64,000 bases of DNA from Halobacillus amylolyticus (GTDB lineage: Bacteria > Bacillota > Bacilli > Bacillales > Halobacillaceae), in contig NZ_CP095075.1 in the NCBI RefSeq assembly GCF_022921115.1, positions 682,001 to 746,000 on the forward strand, given 5' to 3'. Below are positions 15,377 through 26,512 of this stretch, piece by piece; the stretch's first letter is position 1; each line of letters starts with the position of its first letter. Under the pieces are notes generated by a model. It did not search any database, was not told the origin of the DNA, and was given only the letters and a program-made list of their open reading frames with translations. The position numbers were made by a program, and so were the translations under genes.

Positions 15377-16918
15377 TTACCTTATCCCTTTTCGCTTTCG
15401 TTGATTTTGCAGACGGTTCATTTCTTGTAGCTTTTCTCGTTCGTCATAATCAGCTTGCTTTAAACTATTTTCCACAATATTTTGAGTCGCTTGAATCATG
15501 TTAGATAGCGATGTCACTTGTCTTGTATCATTGAAGGAAGTATACTCCTGATGCCTATCGTCATAAGAAGATAAAATATCCTCTAATTTAGATTGCGTGT
15601 CCGCGTCAAAGTCTTTTGTCTCCAAACATTCAGCAATAAAGAAATGTTGAATAGATGCGCTTCCGGAAAGAATGTCAGCGAACCTTGTTTCTGTGTCGAG
15701 TTCTGTGTTCAGATGACCGTTTTGATAATCATGCAGCAAGTCAATGATTTGTGCTTTTTCATCGGTGCTAAATTTGAATATTTCGTTAGAATGATCTTCA
15801 CTATTCAATGGCACGGTCTTATTAAAATACTCATTGTAGCCGACAACTAATTCTTTTTCATTGATGGTCATTTGCTTGCTAACATCTTGATCATACATCC
15901 GTGTGATCTGGTCATTATAATGCGTTTCCAAAAAGGTAACAGCTTTCTTTGTAGATTGGAGCATTTCATGCGTTGATCAGATGTCATTTTGTACATTTTT
16001 CGTTAAAGTGGAGTGTTTCCATCTTGCTAACATCTTTTCTTTTTCATTAATATTTCTAAAGGACACAAACATTTTTAGTGATTTGGCTGCTTTTGAAATA
16101 TCCTTCTTTTCTTTTGGAGAAAAAGAACGTGAAATCTGTTCAGCTTTTTCGATTTTTTTTCTTGCTTATATTCATTTAGCAATTGAACTTTGTCATTATG
16201 TTTTTTCACTCGTTCATTGATTACTACACGATCTGATTGATCCCCCATTTGTCTGGCTTGATAACCCTCATGAATGGACGGCAATTCTTCTTTGTTTAAT
16301 GACTCATGAGAATGATGCGTTATTTTTTCATTAACTCCATTTTGTTCTAACGATTGATTCGCATAATTTGCCCATTCTTTACGCCATCTATTGAATGTTT
16401 CACGGTCGCCCCAGTTGTTTTTATTAATACGTTGTTGTTTACCATTATCTAATTTAATTTTGATGCTTTAGCATCCCATTCTCCATTTTCTTTAAACCCT
16501 CTTGTAGTCAGCATGACATGAAAATGAGGATTATTAACATCATCCCTATGAATGGAAAGATCAGCTACCATACCTTCTTGAACAAATACTTCTTGAACAA
16601 ATTCCTTTGCTAATTTACTTTGTTCTTCTCGATTTATTCAACTGGCAAAGCTACGTTAAATTCTCTTGCTAACTGAGAATTCTTTTGCTTTTCAATTTTC
16701 TCCACTTCATTCCAAAGACGCCCTCTGTCATTTGCCCATTCAGGCGCATGTTTAGGCTTCATCATATAAGTTTCAGGTTGTACTAGACGTTTGTATTCAT
16801 TGGTTTTATTGTATCGTTCACTATGTAATTTCTCACCAGAACGATAAGCAGCAGCAGCTGTAGCCGACTGCCCCTTTCCTCTCGAAATCATTTGACCTGA
16901 AAAATGATAAATAGCCAT
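15377..16918 (-). pseudogene. MobA/MobL-type relaxase, multiply frameshifted
   Basis: Starting at ATG 16918 (AAGGAGG upstream), the N-terminus MAIYHFSGQMISRGKGQSAT and AAYRSGEKL match the MobA/MobL relaxases of Gram-positive plasmids. The frame breaks after LPVE near 16636; the histidine motif HRDDVNNPHFHVMLTTRG continues in another frame to a stop near 16468, then the linker (NWGDRETFNRWRKEWANYA, HEGYQARQM) in another, and a helical C-terminal piece from 15964 to 15377 in yet another. At least three indels are needed to restore it, so it is dead. It shows that a mobilisable plasmid or element once integrated next to hfq. Confidence 0.85.
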
Positions 16919-17084
16919 ACATGAGCCCTCCTTTCTCCTCAACATGAGCGAAGCGAATTTTACCGCAAATCTTTTGAAGGTGTTAGCCTTCTCAAACGAT
17001 AGTTTTGACAGGCACGGTGCATAAGTGCGAAAAGCATTTGTATAAAAAACCAACAGTAGAAGTCAGCTTCAAATTTTCCCCAAG

Positions 17085-17112
17085 AAAAAACGAGCGCGAA
17101 TTCTGCACTCGT
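17085..17112 (-). terminator. hfq terminator
   Basis: An 8-bp stem (17105-17112 with 17090-17097, one T-G pair) and TTTTTT on the minus strand lie ten bases after the hfq stop. It also forms the boundary between the core block and the island. Confidence 0.75.
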
Positions 17113-17121
17113 CATTATCCT

Positions 17122-17346
17122 CTATTCTTTATCAAGAGCAATATTTTTCGCGGGTGCGAAAGTTGAAATTGCATGCTTGAAAATTAGCTGTTGTTTACCG
17201 TCTGTCTCAAGTAGAACAGTAAAATTATCAAAGGCTTTAATGACACCGCGTAACTGAAAGCCATTTAGCAAAAATACTGTTATTTGCATACGTTCTTTTC
17301 TTAATTGATTTAAATAATTGTCTTGAATGTTTACGGATTGAGCCAT
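17122..17346 (-). CDS. hfq: RNA chaperone Hfq
   Basis: 74 residues, the typical length in bacilli. Sm1 ([25 protein letters not shown]) and Sm2 ([13 protein letters not shown]) motifs are complete; [12 protein letters not shown] at the N-terminus is the usual first helix. The protein forms a hexameric ring that binds small RNAs and mRNAs. GAGGAGGAAG precedes the ATG at 17346. It lies 38 bases after miaA, in the usual miaA-hfq pair. Confidence 0.97.
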   Translation of the reverse strand: MAQSVNIQDNYLNQLRKERMQITVFLLNGFQLRGVIKAFDNFTVLLETDGKQQLIFKHAISTFAPAKNIALDKE

Positions 17347-17384
17347 GAATCTTCCTCCTCTTTTCTATCTATATTAATACCATT

Positions 17385-18320
17385 CTAGCTTTTTCCCAGC
17401 ATTCCTGCTAAATCATGTAATATTTTTTCAAATTTAATCTCATAGTTATCTGGCTGAATGTCGTACCAATGAACATTCAGCTTATTCCTGAAATAAGTGT
17501 ATTGCCGCTTAGCGTAGCGTCTGGAATTACGTTTTAGCAGCTCAACAGCACGATCAAGCTCATATTCTCCCTTAAAGTACGGGATGAATTCTTTATAACC
17601 GATCGCACTCATCGATTGACACCCTTCCAGGCCGCGCTCATATAAGCTGCGGACTTCATTTACTAAATCTTCTTCGATCATTTGGTCAACACGGTTATTA
17701 ATCCTTTTATAAAGAAGCTCCCTATCCATCTCAAGCCCAATTAAAATGGGATGAAACGGGGAAACGGAACTTTGTTGAGACTGAAGCTCACTCATCGTTT
17801 GACCTGTTGACTCATATACTTCAAGGGCTCTTAGGACGCGTCGCCCATTATTCGGGTGAATCTTGTCTGCTTGAACAGGATCAATACTCACCAACCGATT
17901 ATACATCACTTGAATCCCTTGCTCTTCCGCTTGCTTTTCAAGCTTCCTCATGATGTGTTCGTCTTTTTCTTCTGATGAAAAATTGTAATCAAATAGTGTC
18001 GCTTGTATGTATAACCCTGTGCCTCCTACTAAAACAGGCACCTTCCCCCGCTCATAAATAGCAACAATAAGTGATTGTACCTTTTTTTGAAATTCAGCGA
18101 CAGAAAAAGATTGATCAGCATCCTTTATATCAATCATATGGTGAACAACTCCATCCATCTCTTTCGCTGTCACTTTCGCCGTCCCAATGTTCATATCGCG
18201 ATAAATCTGCATTGAATCCCCACTTATGACTTCTCCGTTGAAACGCTTAGCTGTTTCAACTCCAAGTTTTGATTTCCCAACCGCAGTAGGGCCGACAATA
18301 CTGATCACCTTAGGTTTCAA
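17385..18320 (-). CDS. miaA: tRNA dimethylallyltransferase MiaA
   Basis: 311 residues from a TTG start at 18320 with GGAGGGTG upstream. The P-loop GPTAVGKSKL is at 10-19, followed by SGDSMQIYRDMNIGTAK and the LVGGTGLYIQA motif. It adds a dimethylallyl group to N6 of A37 in tRNAs reading UNN codons; the miaB product encoded at 26938-28509 then methylthiolates this base. No missing residues or truncation. Confidence 0.96.
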   Translation of the reverse strand: MKPKVISIVGPTAVGKSKLGVETAKRFNGEVISGDSMQIYRDMNIGTAKVTAKEMDGVVHHMIDIKDADQSFSVAEFQKKVQSLIVAIYERGKVPVLVGGTGLYIQATLFDYNFSSEEKDEHIMRKLEKQAEEQGIQVMYNRLVSIDPVQADKIHPNNGRRVLRALEVYESTGQTMSELQSQQSSVSPFHPILIGLEMDRELLYKRINNRVDQMIEEDLVNEVRSLYERGLEGCQSMSAIGYKEFIPYFKGEYELDRAVELLKRNSRRYAKRQYTYFRNKLNVHWYDIQPDNYEIKFEKILHDLAGMLGKS

Positions 18321-18411
18321 AAAATCACCCTCCTTTCTTATATCGATAATTATACACGAATCGCTCTATGTTCCCATATGATTCAGCCGACTAACTAAAC
18401 CCGTTACCTAA

Positions 18412-18430
18412 ACTAACGTCCTACGTTAGT
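18412..18430. promoter_or_regulatory. probable operator of the XRE regulator
   Basis: A perfect inverted repeat ACTAACGT-CCT-ACGTTAGT lies in the miaA/regulator intergenic region. A further CGTTAG half-site lies at 18468-18473, just upstream of a TATAAT box at 18482-18487. The layout suggests autoregulation by the HTH protein that follows. Confidence 0.55.
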
Positions 18431-18507
18431 CAATTTCAAAGAATCCGTTATTTTTTATATCGATTTTCGTTAGTTGTGTGGTATAATCAAGGAAAGGTGG
18501 TGTTGAC

Positions 18508-18867
18508 GTGATTAATCAACGCATTCGGTCATTAAGAAAAGAGAGACGTTTAACTCAAACGATGTTAGCAGAAAAGGTAGGCGTTTCCGCACAAGTTGTA
18601 TCGAATTGGGAACGTCATTACACCTCACCAGACCTTGATGATCTCTCGAAAATTGCTTATGCACTGAACACAACGGCTGATTACCTATTAGGGCTAAGTG
18701 ATGAAAAGGAAGATGAAATGAGGGAAATTAAGTTATTCTTGAAGGATAAAGGCTATGAGAAGACGGTTATTTTTGATAAAGAAGCATGGCTTAATGTGCA
18801 GCCGGAAGAAATAAATCAAATCGATAACTACTTTCGTTTTCTATTACAACAAAAACATCCATCATAA
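18508..18867 (+). CDS. XRE-family transcriptional regulator
   Basis: 119 residues. Residues 4-62 form an HTH_3 domain (RIRSLRKERRLTQTMLAEKVG and VSNWERHYTSP, then ALNTTADYLLGL). The C-terminal 50 residues lack a known domain; part (WLNVQPEEINQIDNYFRFLL) resembles the tails of small ImmR/SinR-like repressors. AAAGGTGGTG precedes the GTG/ATG region. It is transcribed divergently from miaA, with CGTTAG repeats in between as likely binding sites. The target beyond its own gene is unknown. Confidence 0.85.
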   Translation: MINQRIRSLRKERRLTQTMLAEKVGVSAQVVSNWERHYTSPDLDDLSKIAYALNTTADYLLGLSDEKEDEMREIKLFLKDKGYEKTVIFDKEAWLNVQPEEINQIDNYFRFLLQQKHPS

Positions 18868-18904
18868 TTTCCGTGAAATGTATTATGTAAACAGTTGGTC
18901 ATAA

Positions 18905-18948
18905 AAAAAGAAGCTGAACTCCCATCGAAGAGACTTCAGCTTCTTTTT
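18905..18948. terminator. bidirectional terminator between regulator and catalase genes
   Basis: AGAAGCTGAA (18909-18918) pairs with TTCAGCTTCT (18935-18944), flanked by A and T runs. It serves the plus-strand regulator and may also serve the catalase gene, which ends at 19047 on the other strand. Confidence 0.75.
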
Positions 18949-19046
18949 AGTGTCTATAATTGTTTTGCGAATAATAAAAACCATGCTACTCTATCTATTG
19001 CGCCTATCCAGACTCCGCTAAACCCCCTTGCGTTTTTACTTTAAAA

Positions 19047-20696
19047 TTAATAAGGATCGGCCTCGTGGCTTTTCTTCACAGCATCTTTTGTTGCTTCGTT
19101 CTCAGCTAATGAACCTTGACCATATTTCGATTTACTTGCTTCGCGGCCCGGAACTTTGTTATCCGTCTCCGTCTCTTTCATTTCTTTCATTTGCTTTTCG
19201 ATACCTTTCTTCACACGGCGACCATAGTCTTCATCGGCTTGTGTGAAGTGCTCAATCATGGCATCTTGAATTCGTTTGTCACATACTGCTAGCGCTCCGG
19301 AGAGATTGTTGATCAATTCATCGCGCTCCCAATCTTCAAAGCTGCGGTACGTTTCGCCCGCTTGTCCGTAGTTGTTAGGACGATCAATTGGCTCACGCAT
19401 AGCCGCTGCATTATACGTTGGACGGTGCTGTGGAGGATCTTCAGTACCTGCTTCCTGATAGCCTCCGGTCATCGATGGCTCATAGTCAATATGTGGATTA
19501 TCTCCAGACTCTTTCGGGTCACGGATATCCATTTGACCGCGATGCTGGTTCGTACGAACAGGCACTTTCGGTGCGTTCACAGGTAATTTTAGATAGTTCG
19601 CACCTACACGATAGCGCTGCGTATCGGAGTACGAAAAGGTACGACCTTGCAGCATTTTATCGTCTGAGAAATCCATTCCATCGACAAGAACCCCTGTACC
19701 AAACGCGGCTTGCTCAATCTCCGCATGGAAATCCACTGGATTGCGATCAAGGACCATACGACCGACCGGCAACCAAGGAAACTTATCCTCCGGCCAAAGT
19801 TTCGTATCATCGAGCGGATCAAAATCGAGTTCCGGATGGTAACCATCTTCCATGATCTGCACAAAGAGCTCCCATTCCGGATAATCTTCACGCTCAATCG
19901 CTTCGTATAAATCTTGTGTCGCATGGCCGACATTCTTCGCTTGAATAGCGTTTGCCTCTTCTTGTGTTAAGTTACGGATACCAGGCTTCGGCTCCCAGTG
20001 ATACTTCACCAACACAGCCTCGCCTTTGTCATTTACCCATTTATAGGTGTTTACACCAGAACCCTGCATGTGGCGATATGTCGCGGGAATACCCCATGGA
20101 GAGAATACGAATGTAATCATATGCGTAGCCTCAGGTGAACGGGAAACGAAATCAAACATCCGCTGAGGATTGGGTACGTTCGAAGCCGGATCAGCTTTAA
20201 ACGCGTGAATCATATCAGGGAACTTCATCGCATCACGGATAAAGAAAATTTTTAGGTTGTTCCCAACTAGATCCCAGTTGCCATCTTCTGTATACATCTT
20301 TATCGCAAAGCCGCGTGGGTCTCGTTCTGTTTCCGGCGAGTCTTTCGCTCCTGCCACTGTGGAGAAACGTACCATTAACGGCGTTCTCTTCCCAGCACCC
20401 GAAAATACTTTTGCGCGAGTATACTTCTCTACCGGTTCATCTCCAACTTTTCCGTACGTTTCAAAATATCCAAATGCTCCAGATCCACGCGCGTGTACTA
20501 CACGCTCCGGTACCTCTTCCCGGTCAAAGTGGGAAATTTTTTCAATGAAATCGTAATTTTCAAGGGTGGCTGAACCACGATTACCAATTGTACGGATGTT
20601 TTGGTTATCCGTTACAGGACGGCCCTGGCGCGTTGTCAACGTCTCACGTTCCACATCTTGTCTGTTTGAAGCATTCTTATCTTTGTTCTCTGCCAA
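19047..20696 (-). CDS. katA: heme catalase
   Basis: 549 residues from a TTG start at 20696 with AGGAGG eight bases upstream. Catalytic His68 is in [15 protein letters not shown], the distal Asn is in [13 protein letters not shown] (about 146-147) and the proximal tyrosine in the [11 protein letters not shown] region. It breaks down hydrogen peroxide. The C-terminus extends past the minimal catalase by a charged tail rich in Lys and Glu, reaching the length of longer bacillus catalases (KatX class), so the katA symbol is approximate. It is monocistronic, and I see no clear PerR box upstream. Confidence 0.93.
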   Translation of the reverse strand: MAENKDKNASNRQDVERETLTTRQGRPVTDNQNIRTIGNRGSATLENYDFIEKISHFDREEVPERVVHARGSGAFGYFETYGKVGDEPVEKYTRAKVFSGAGKRTPLMVRFSTVAGAKDSPETERDPRGFAIKMYTEDGNWDLVGNNLKIFFIRDAMKFPDMIHAFKADPASNVPNPQRMFDFVSRSPEATHMITFVFSPWGIPATYRHMQGSGVNTYKWVNDKGEAVLVKYHWEPKPGIRNLTQEEANAIQAKNVGHATQDLYEAIEREDYPEWELFVQIMEDGYHPELDFDPLDDTKLWPEDKFPWLPVGRMVLDRNPVDFHAEIEQAAFGTGVLVDGMDFSDDKMLQGRTFSYSDTQRYRVGANYLKLPVNAPKVPVRTNQHRGQMDIRDPKESGDNPHIDYEPSMTGGYQEAGTEDPPQHRPTYNAAAMREPIDRPNNYGQAGETYRSFEDWERDELINNLSGALAVCDKRIQDAMIEHFTQADEDYGRRVKKGIEKQMKEMKETETDNKVPGREASKSKYGQGSLAENEATKDAVKKSHEADPY

Positions 20697-20975
20697 AATG
20701 AAAACCTCCTAAAAATTTGCTCCCCCTATCTTACCTCTTATTAGAAAAATTATGCAGAAATGACAGTGCTCAATGTTTACAAAATATATCCACGCTCTTC
20801 ATTATACTCGGCAACAATTATGCTTCAGTGAGGAGAATATGCTAAGGTTGTTTCTGATAAGTTGGGCCACGCTTCGTGCTCCAAACACACAAATATATTC
20901 GGCAGTGAGATTGAAGGAGCATCGAAAAAACTAATTTGAAATGAATGTAGTCAATTGATAGTCACTTATAAAGTA
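20697..20975. other. intergenic region upstream of the catalase gene
   Basis: About 280 bases hold the catalase promoter, which I cannot pinpoint, and no open frame with a ribosome-binding site. Confidence 0.3.
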
Positions 20976-21016
20976 AAACAAGCGCAAACCCATAGTAAAT
21001 CAAGGGTTTGCGCTTT
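20976..21016 (-). terminator. mutL terminator
   Basis: A 12-bp perfect stem (20980-20991 with 21004-21015) lies right after the mutL stop; the minus strand continues GTTTTAC. Confidence 0.75.
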
Positions 21017-21022
21017 AAGTTC

Positions 21023-22852
21023 TTACATCACTCTTTTAAACATCTTTTCCATTTCGTATTCAGAGAAAAACACAATGATTGGTCTCCCATGCGGACATGT
21101 AAAAGGATCCGTTGATAATCGTAAGTCTTCGAGCAGTTGAAACATGTCGGTTTGATTCAAGTAATGATTCGCTTTAATGGAACGTTTACATGACATGAGG
21201 ATCGCCGCTTCTTCTCTTAGTTTCGTCACGTTAATCCGCTCATCGCTCATCAATTGTTCTACCATTTCCTGTATAACCTCCTCTTCAAAACCTTGAGGAA
21301 ACCATTGAGGATGTGATCGGATAATGTAACTGTTATCCCCGAATGTTTCAAAAAAGAGGCCGACCCTTTCCAACTCTTCTTTGTATTCTTCGATTCGTAG
21401 GGCTTCCTGTTTTTGGAATTCGAACGTCAGCGGTACGAGCAATTCTTGTACTTCTTGAACGACTTCACCAATTTGATCCCGAAAAAACTCATATTTGATG
21501 CGCTCTTGAGCTGCATGCTGATCTACGATGTACATGCCCTCTTCATTTTGCGCTAAGATGTATGTTCCGTGAAGCTGGCCGATTGGATACATCGTCGGTA
21601 CACGCTTTTTGTCCTCCTGCTTTTCTTCAGCATAGGATGCTTCCGTTTCTAATTCCTCCATCCGCGGCTCTGGTTGTGCTTGCATTTCTTTGACAACGGA
21701 ATGCTGCTGATCAACAAACGAGCTGGCTTCAGTTGTCGGATTCGCAGAGGTCGCAGTCGCTGGTGGTCTGTTCTCAGGCTGTGCCTGGTAAAGGTCGAAA
21801 CTCCCTTGTTCATTGGATGGTATCGGTGGATTTTTTTCCTTTTTTTGTTCTACTTTGGGAATCAATGTCTGTTTCCTGAAGGTTTCGCGAATCGTCGTCT
21901 CAACAATCTCGTAAAGTTCTTTCTCTTTAGAGAATCGGGCTTCTAGTTTCGCGGGATGAACATTCACATCAACCAAGATCGGATCCATTTCTACTTTTAA
22001 GACAACAATTGGACTTTTCCCGATTGGAAGCAATGTGTGGTACCCTTGCTGAATGGCCTTGTTGAGGGCAATGTTTCGAATATACCGATCATTAATAATG
22101 GTAGATATATAGTTTCTCGATGCTCGGTATACTTCTGGTTTAGCGATATAGCCAGTTACCTTAAAATCGAGCGTCTCCGCTTCAATCGGCACCATATTTT
22201 TTGCTACATTCATACCATATATTTTTGCAATAACTTGCAGTAGATCTCCTCGTCCATTTGTTCTAAATAATTCCTTATCATTATGGGTGCATGTAAATTT
22301 AACATCAGGATGAGCTAGGGCCATGCGATTCAATACATCTGTGATATGGCCGAGTTCTGTATGGATCGTTTTCATATATTTTAAACGAGCGGGTGTATTG
22401 AAGAAAAGTTCCTCGACAAATAAATCTGTACCTTGCCTAGCGTCACTTTTCGATTCTTCAATGACCTTGCCGCCTTCAAATTTAATTTTTGTTCCAGCTT
22501 TTTCCCCTGTTGAGGTTTGAACCGTTAGTCGGCTGACGGCAGCTATACTTGCCAGTGCTTCTCCTCGAAAACCTAGGGTACGTACATGGAATAGATCATT
22601 TTCATCCTTTATCTTACTTGTCGCATGACGGTGGAAGGCCTTTTCGGTATCTTCTTGATCCATGCCATACCCATTATCGGTAATCCGAATCTGCTGCAGG
22701 CCGGCTTCTAAAAGCTCAATATTCACCCATGTACTACCGGCGTCAATGCTGTTTTCAACTAATTCTTTGACAACAGAAGCCGGGCGTTCCACCACTTCGC
22801 CAGCAGCGATTTTGTTAGCTAAGTGGTCAGGCATTAATTGAATTCGTGCCAT
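21023..22852 (-). CDS. mutL: DNA mismatch repair protein MutL
   Basis: 609 residues from ATG 22852 (AAGGAGG upstream); the 18 codons further upstream are spurious. The GHKL ATPase N-domain is intact: [28 protein letters not shown], then DNGYGM and TLGFRGEAL. The C-terminal dimerisation/endonuclease domain has [12 protein letters not shown] (metal-binding motif) and the CPHGRP motif, as expected for an organism without MutH. The gene follows mutS by 16 bases. It is intact, in contrast to mutS. Confidence 0.95.
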   Translation of the reverse strand: MARIQLMPDHLANKIAAGEVVERPASVVKELVENSIDAGSTWVNIELLEAGLQQIRITDNGYGMDQEDTEKAFHRHATSKIKDENDLFHVRTLGFRGEALASIAAVSRLTVQTSTGEKAGTKIKFEGGKVIEESKSDARQGTDLFVEELFFNTPARLKYMKTIHTELGHITDVLNRMALAHPDVKFTCTHNDKELFRTNGRGDLLQVIAKIYGMNVAKNMVPIEAETLDFKVTGYIAKPEVYRASRNYISTIINDRYIRNIALNKAIQQGYHTLLPIGKSPIVVLKVEMDPILVDVNVHPAKLEARFSKEKELYEIVETTIRETFRKQTLIPKVEQKKEKNPPIPSNEQGSFDLYQAQPENRPPATATSANPTTEASSFVDQQHSVVKEMQAQPEPRMEELETEASYAEEKQEDKKRVPTMYPIGQLHGTYILAQNEEGMYIVDQHAAQERIKYEFFRDQIGEVVQEVQELLVPLTFEFQKQEALRIEEYKEELERVGLFFETFGDNSYIIRSHPQWFPQGFEEEVIQEMVEQLMSDERINVTKLREEAAILMSCKRSIKANHYLNQTDMFQLLEDLRLSTDPFTCPHGRPIIVFFSEYEMEKMFKRVM

Positions 22853-22868
22853 GAAAGGTCCTCCTTCC

Positions 22869-25429
22869 TTACGACTTAATCTGCTTTTGCAAGCGGTGAA
22901 GTTCATTCATCGCATCCATAGGGGTCATTTGCATTAAATTTAAATCCTTGAGCTGTTTCTCAATTCCCGAAGGCTTGCTTTGCCTGGTAGGCTTCGGTTC
23001 TTCAACAAACAAACTTAATTGTCCGTCATCGGTTGAAGCGGCCACTTCAGAACTGCCAGCTTCCAAATGGCTTAACAAGTACGTCGCTCGTTCAATGAGC
23101 GAATCCGGTAAATCGGCTAATTTGGCCACATGAATCCCATAACTCTGATCAGCCGCCCCTTCTTGAATTTGGTGAAGAAATACGACATTTCCTTCATATT
23201 CTTCCGCCCGTACATGAATATTTTTCAAACGGTCCAGCTGATCTGTAAGGGAAGTTAGTTCATGGTAATGGGTGGAAAACAGTGTCTTCGCACGAATTTT
23301 TTCATGAATATGTTCAACAATCGCCTGCGCAAGAGCCATGCCGTCATACGTACTTGTCCCACGGCCAATCTCATCTAGTAAAATCATACTTTGCTCTGTC
23401 GCATGGCTGAGGGCATGATTAGCCTCAAGCATTTCTACCATAAAAGTACTCTGCCCTGAGACAAGGTCATCCGCCGCCCCTATCCTTGTAAAAATCTGAT
23501 CAAACACCGGCAGTGAAGCAGCTTCACACGGTACAAAACTGCCCATTTGGGCCATAATTGCTGTTAAAGCAAGCTGCCTCATATAGGTGCTTTTCCCTGA
23601 CATGTTCGGGCCAGTAATCAGCAAAACATCTGTTGAGTCATCCATATAAATATCGTTCGGGACAAATGACTCTCCCTTCATCACTTGCTCCACAACTGGA
23701 TGTCTACCTTGTTTAATGTCAATGATACGTTCATTAGTAAATAAGGGACGGCTGTAGCCATTCTGATCAGCACTTTGTGCGAAGCCTTGCAATACATCAA
23801 TGCGGCTGATTTGTTCGGCTAATTTTTGCAATTCCTGGACATAGCTTTTTACTTGCTCGCGGACGTCTAGAAATAGCTGATATTCAAGGTCAACACTTTT
23901 TTCTTGCGCTTCCAATATTAATGTTTCTTTTTCTTTAAGCTCTGGGGTAATAAACCGTTCAGCATTTGTTAACGTCTGCTTGCGCTCATATCGATCTTCC
24001 GACAGGTGGGGCAGGTTTGCTTTTGTGACTTCAATATAGTAACCAAACACACGGTTGTAGCCGATTTTCAATGATTTAATTCCAGTTTCAGCACGTTCTT
24101 TCCCTTCAAGCTCAGCAATCCACTTCTTGCCGTTTTTTGATGCATCTCGGTATTCATCAAGTTGACGATTGTAACCATCACGAATCATGCCGCCCTCTTT
24201 AATTGTGATAGGCGGATCATCAGCTAAACTTTCTTCCAGCAGTTGTTTTAAGGATTCCTGTTGATCAATTTCCTTATAAAGATTCGTAAGAGAGGGATGA
24301 TCAAATTGCCCAAGTGTTGTTAAAATCTCTGGAATTTTTGCCAGAGAATTTCTAAGCTGAATTAAATCCTTAGCATTGACATTACCAAAAGCAACGCGTC
24401 CTGCTAATCTCTCCAAATCATAAACAGAGGTAAGTTGTTCACGCAGTGTTTCCCGTTCAAAAAACTGTGCTAGCAAGCCCTCGACCTGGTCGTGCCTTGT
24501 ATTCATCTCATTTCCGGACAACAACGGTCGCTCGAGCCACTTTTTAAGCGTACGAGACCCCATCGCTGTAATCGTATGGTCAATAACAGAAAGAAGGCTG
24601 CCCTTTTTCCCCTGTTTCCTTAACGTTTCAACAAGTTCAAGGTTACGCTTAGAATACATGTCAAGCGACATATATTGCTTCAACTCAATGGGCTGAACCG
24701 GGCGCAGGTGGTCTAATGAACGCTTCTGTGTATGTTCAATATAATGAAGCAGACGTCCAAAGCCCTGCACGAATTTGTCTTGATGAATCGCTTCTATTAA
24801 ATGGTTAAACTCGTCTTGGACTTCGGTTTGATCACAAAAAGAAACCGTATAGCCTAGCCGCTCCTTGAGCAGTATCTGACGGTCCTCATCGAAATCACTG
24901 GCCACCACCACTTCTTTAACAGGCCTGTTGAACAGTTCACTCATGACGGCATCAAACCCATTTGAAATGAGGGCGATACTATTCTCCCCGTGGTTAAATC
25001 ATTATAGCTTACCGTGAACGTACCATCGTTGAATTCACTTACAGAAGCAAGATAATTGTTCTCTTTTTCATCAAGCATACTCCCTTCCATTACCGTTCCT
25101 GGAGTAATTAATTGAACAACCTCTCGCTTCACAACGCCTTTTGCAACCTTGGGATCTTCAACTTGTTCACAAATCGCTACTTTAAACCCTTTTTCTATCA
25201 GCTGCTTTATGTAATTTTCTGCAGAGTGATACGGAACACCACACATTGGAATCCGATCCTTATCTCCGCCATCACGACTCGTTAATGTAATTTCAAGCTC
25301 TTTTGACGCGTTGAGCGCATCGTCAAAAAACATTTCATAAAAATCTCCTAATCTAAAAAACAAAAAAGCATCCTTGTGCTCCGCTTTCACCTTCAAATAT
25401 TGCTGCATCATAGGCGTGTATTGTGCCAT
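22869..25429 (-). pseudogene. mutS: mismatch recognition protein MutS, split by an apparent one-base frameshift
   Basis: Two adjoining frames make one MutS of about 853 residues. The N-terminal part (25429 to 24941, 162 residues) has the mismatch-binding motif GDFYEMF and [12 protein letters not shown]. It leaves frame at a G run (24986-24989): one extra base would turn [10 protein letters not shown] into [14 protein letters not shown] and join the rest. The C-terminal part (24944 to 22869, 691 residues) carries the clamp and ATPase domains with GPNMSGKSTYMRQ and DEIGRGTSTYDG. The stop and the next ATG overlap as ATGA, so two separate polypeptides could in principle be made, but a break inside the connector domain would probably inactivate the protein. 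A sequencing error is an equal possibility. Confidence 0.85.
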
Positions 25430-25524
25430 TACTACAATCCTCCAAAACGTACGAAATTCTACATATCGTCATTATATCACATCAATCGCCACCTCTTGAA
25501 CGAAAGACATACGTAAATGATGGT

Positions 25525-25563
25525 AAAAAAAAAGAATGCCCCGCTGAATCAGCAAGGACATTC
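25525..25563 (-). terminator. cotE terminator
   Basis: Arms 25550-25563 and 25534-25546 form an interrupted stem, followed on the minus strand by nine T. It lies directly after the cotE stop and isolates cotE from mutS. Confidence 0.8.
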
Positions 25564-25567
25564 ATAT

Positions 25568-26137
25568 TCACTCTTCACTGCTGCTACTGCTGCTGCTTGG
25601 CAGGAAATCAGTCTCAATATCAGAGAAATCATCAGAAGATAAATCATACTCGTAGTCATCGTCTTTTTCACAACCGTTTGGATCCACTTTTACGCATAGC
25701 TTCGTTTCACCAATAACATCAACGATAAATTCGCGTTCAACTTCAACAACAATTTTCTGTCCTTGGGCTGCAATCTTGCATTCTAAACAATTAGGCTGTT
25801 GAACAGCTTTGGCAACAACTTCTAAATCATCGCTGATACAATTCTCGTCTTTCACGGATAATCGCACATGATCACAATAATTGACGCGTTCCGTTACAAC
25901 TTCTGTCTTTGTATTATCATTATAAGAGTACCAAACGTTTATATCGTAACTTCCCGTGACTTCAACATGGTCGCCTTTCTTCTTAGCATTGTAAATATGA
26001 TTGATTACCCAGCAGCCTAAAATACTAGTTGGACGATGAGATGGGCTGATCGTGTTGGTTGCTTCGGTGAATTTTTTACCTTTTCCACATACAGCCTTTG
26101 TAATAATTTCGCGATAATCCCGTTCAAAGAATGACAT
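25568..26137 (-). CDS. cotE: spore coat morphogenetic protein CotE
   Basis: 189 residues from ATG 26137 with GGAGGAGTG upstream; the longer frame to 26389 is not coding. The start SFFERDYREIITKAVCGKG and the motif PTSILGCWVINH are typical of CotE, as is the acidic and Ser-rich tail. CotE assembles the outer coat of the endospore around the SpoIVA-based basement layer. It is likely transcribed in the mother cell (SigE/SigK in B. subtilis); no promoter could be assigned by eye. Confidence 0.95.
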   Translation of the reverse strand: MSFFERDYREIITKAVCGKGKKFTEATNTISPSHRPTSILGCWVINHIYNAKKKGDHVEVTGSYDINVWYSYNDNTKTEVVTERVNYCDHVRLSVKDENCISDDLEVVAKAVQQPNCLECKIAAQGQKIVVEVEREFIVDVIGETKLCVKVDPNGCEKDDDYEYDLSSDDFSDIETDFLPSSSSSSSEE

Positions 26138-26469
26138 AGCAACACTCCTCCTTAATCTACGACCCATTTTATGCAGGTCATGGGCGAATGGTGATACAAA
26201 AAAAGAATCGATGACTACAAAACGTTTGTACTCCCATCCTATGCAAACGCCCAGGAAATTGTACCAAAAAAAGCGAAAGTGCCTTGGGTAGGCTTTAAAA
26301 AGAATAGGCAGATGCCGCAGCGGGGCGGTCCCATAAGGAGTTACATAAGTAAAAGTGTGAAATATATGTTTTCGTGTAAACACATTCAAAAAAGAAATGG
26401 GAGAACCAAAACGACACTAAGATCGACCTAATCTATGGAGCGCCTATTTGGGTCACAAGGTTGTGTCAT
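26138..26469. other. upstream region of cotE
   Basis: About 330 bases lie between the ricA terminator and the cotE start. It should hold the sporulation promoters of cotE. Frames here continue from cotE but have no start site. I see no RNA structure. Confidence 0.4.
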
Positions 26470-26470
26470 A

Positions 26471-26508
26471 AAAAAACCGCCGGATAGAGGACTACCCGGC
26501 GGTTTTTT
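26471..26508 (-). terminator. ricA terminator
   Basis: A 13-bp perfect stem (26471-26483 with 26496-26508) with GC-rich core CCGCCGG ends in a T-run on the minus strand, five bases after the ricA stop. Confidence 0.9.
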
Positions 26509-26512
26509 CTAA

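Noticed and set aside
18440..18507. Consensus -35 box for the XRE regulator
   Set aside because: A TATAAT box is present, but no TTGACA-like hexamer lies at 16-18 bases, so only the operator is reported.
26138..26389. Extended N-terminus of CotE
   Set aside because: CotE homologues begin at the MSFFERDYRE sequence, and GGAGGAG precedes that ATG.
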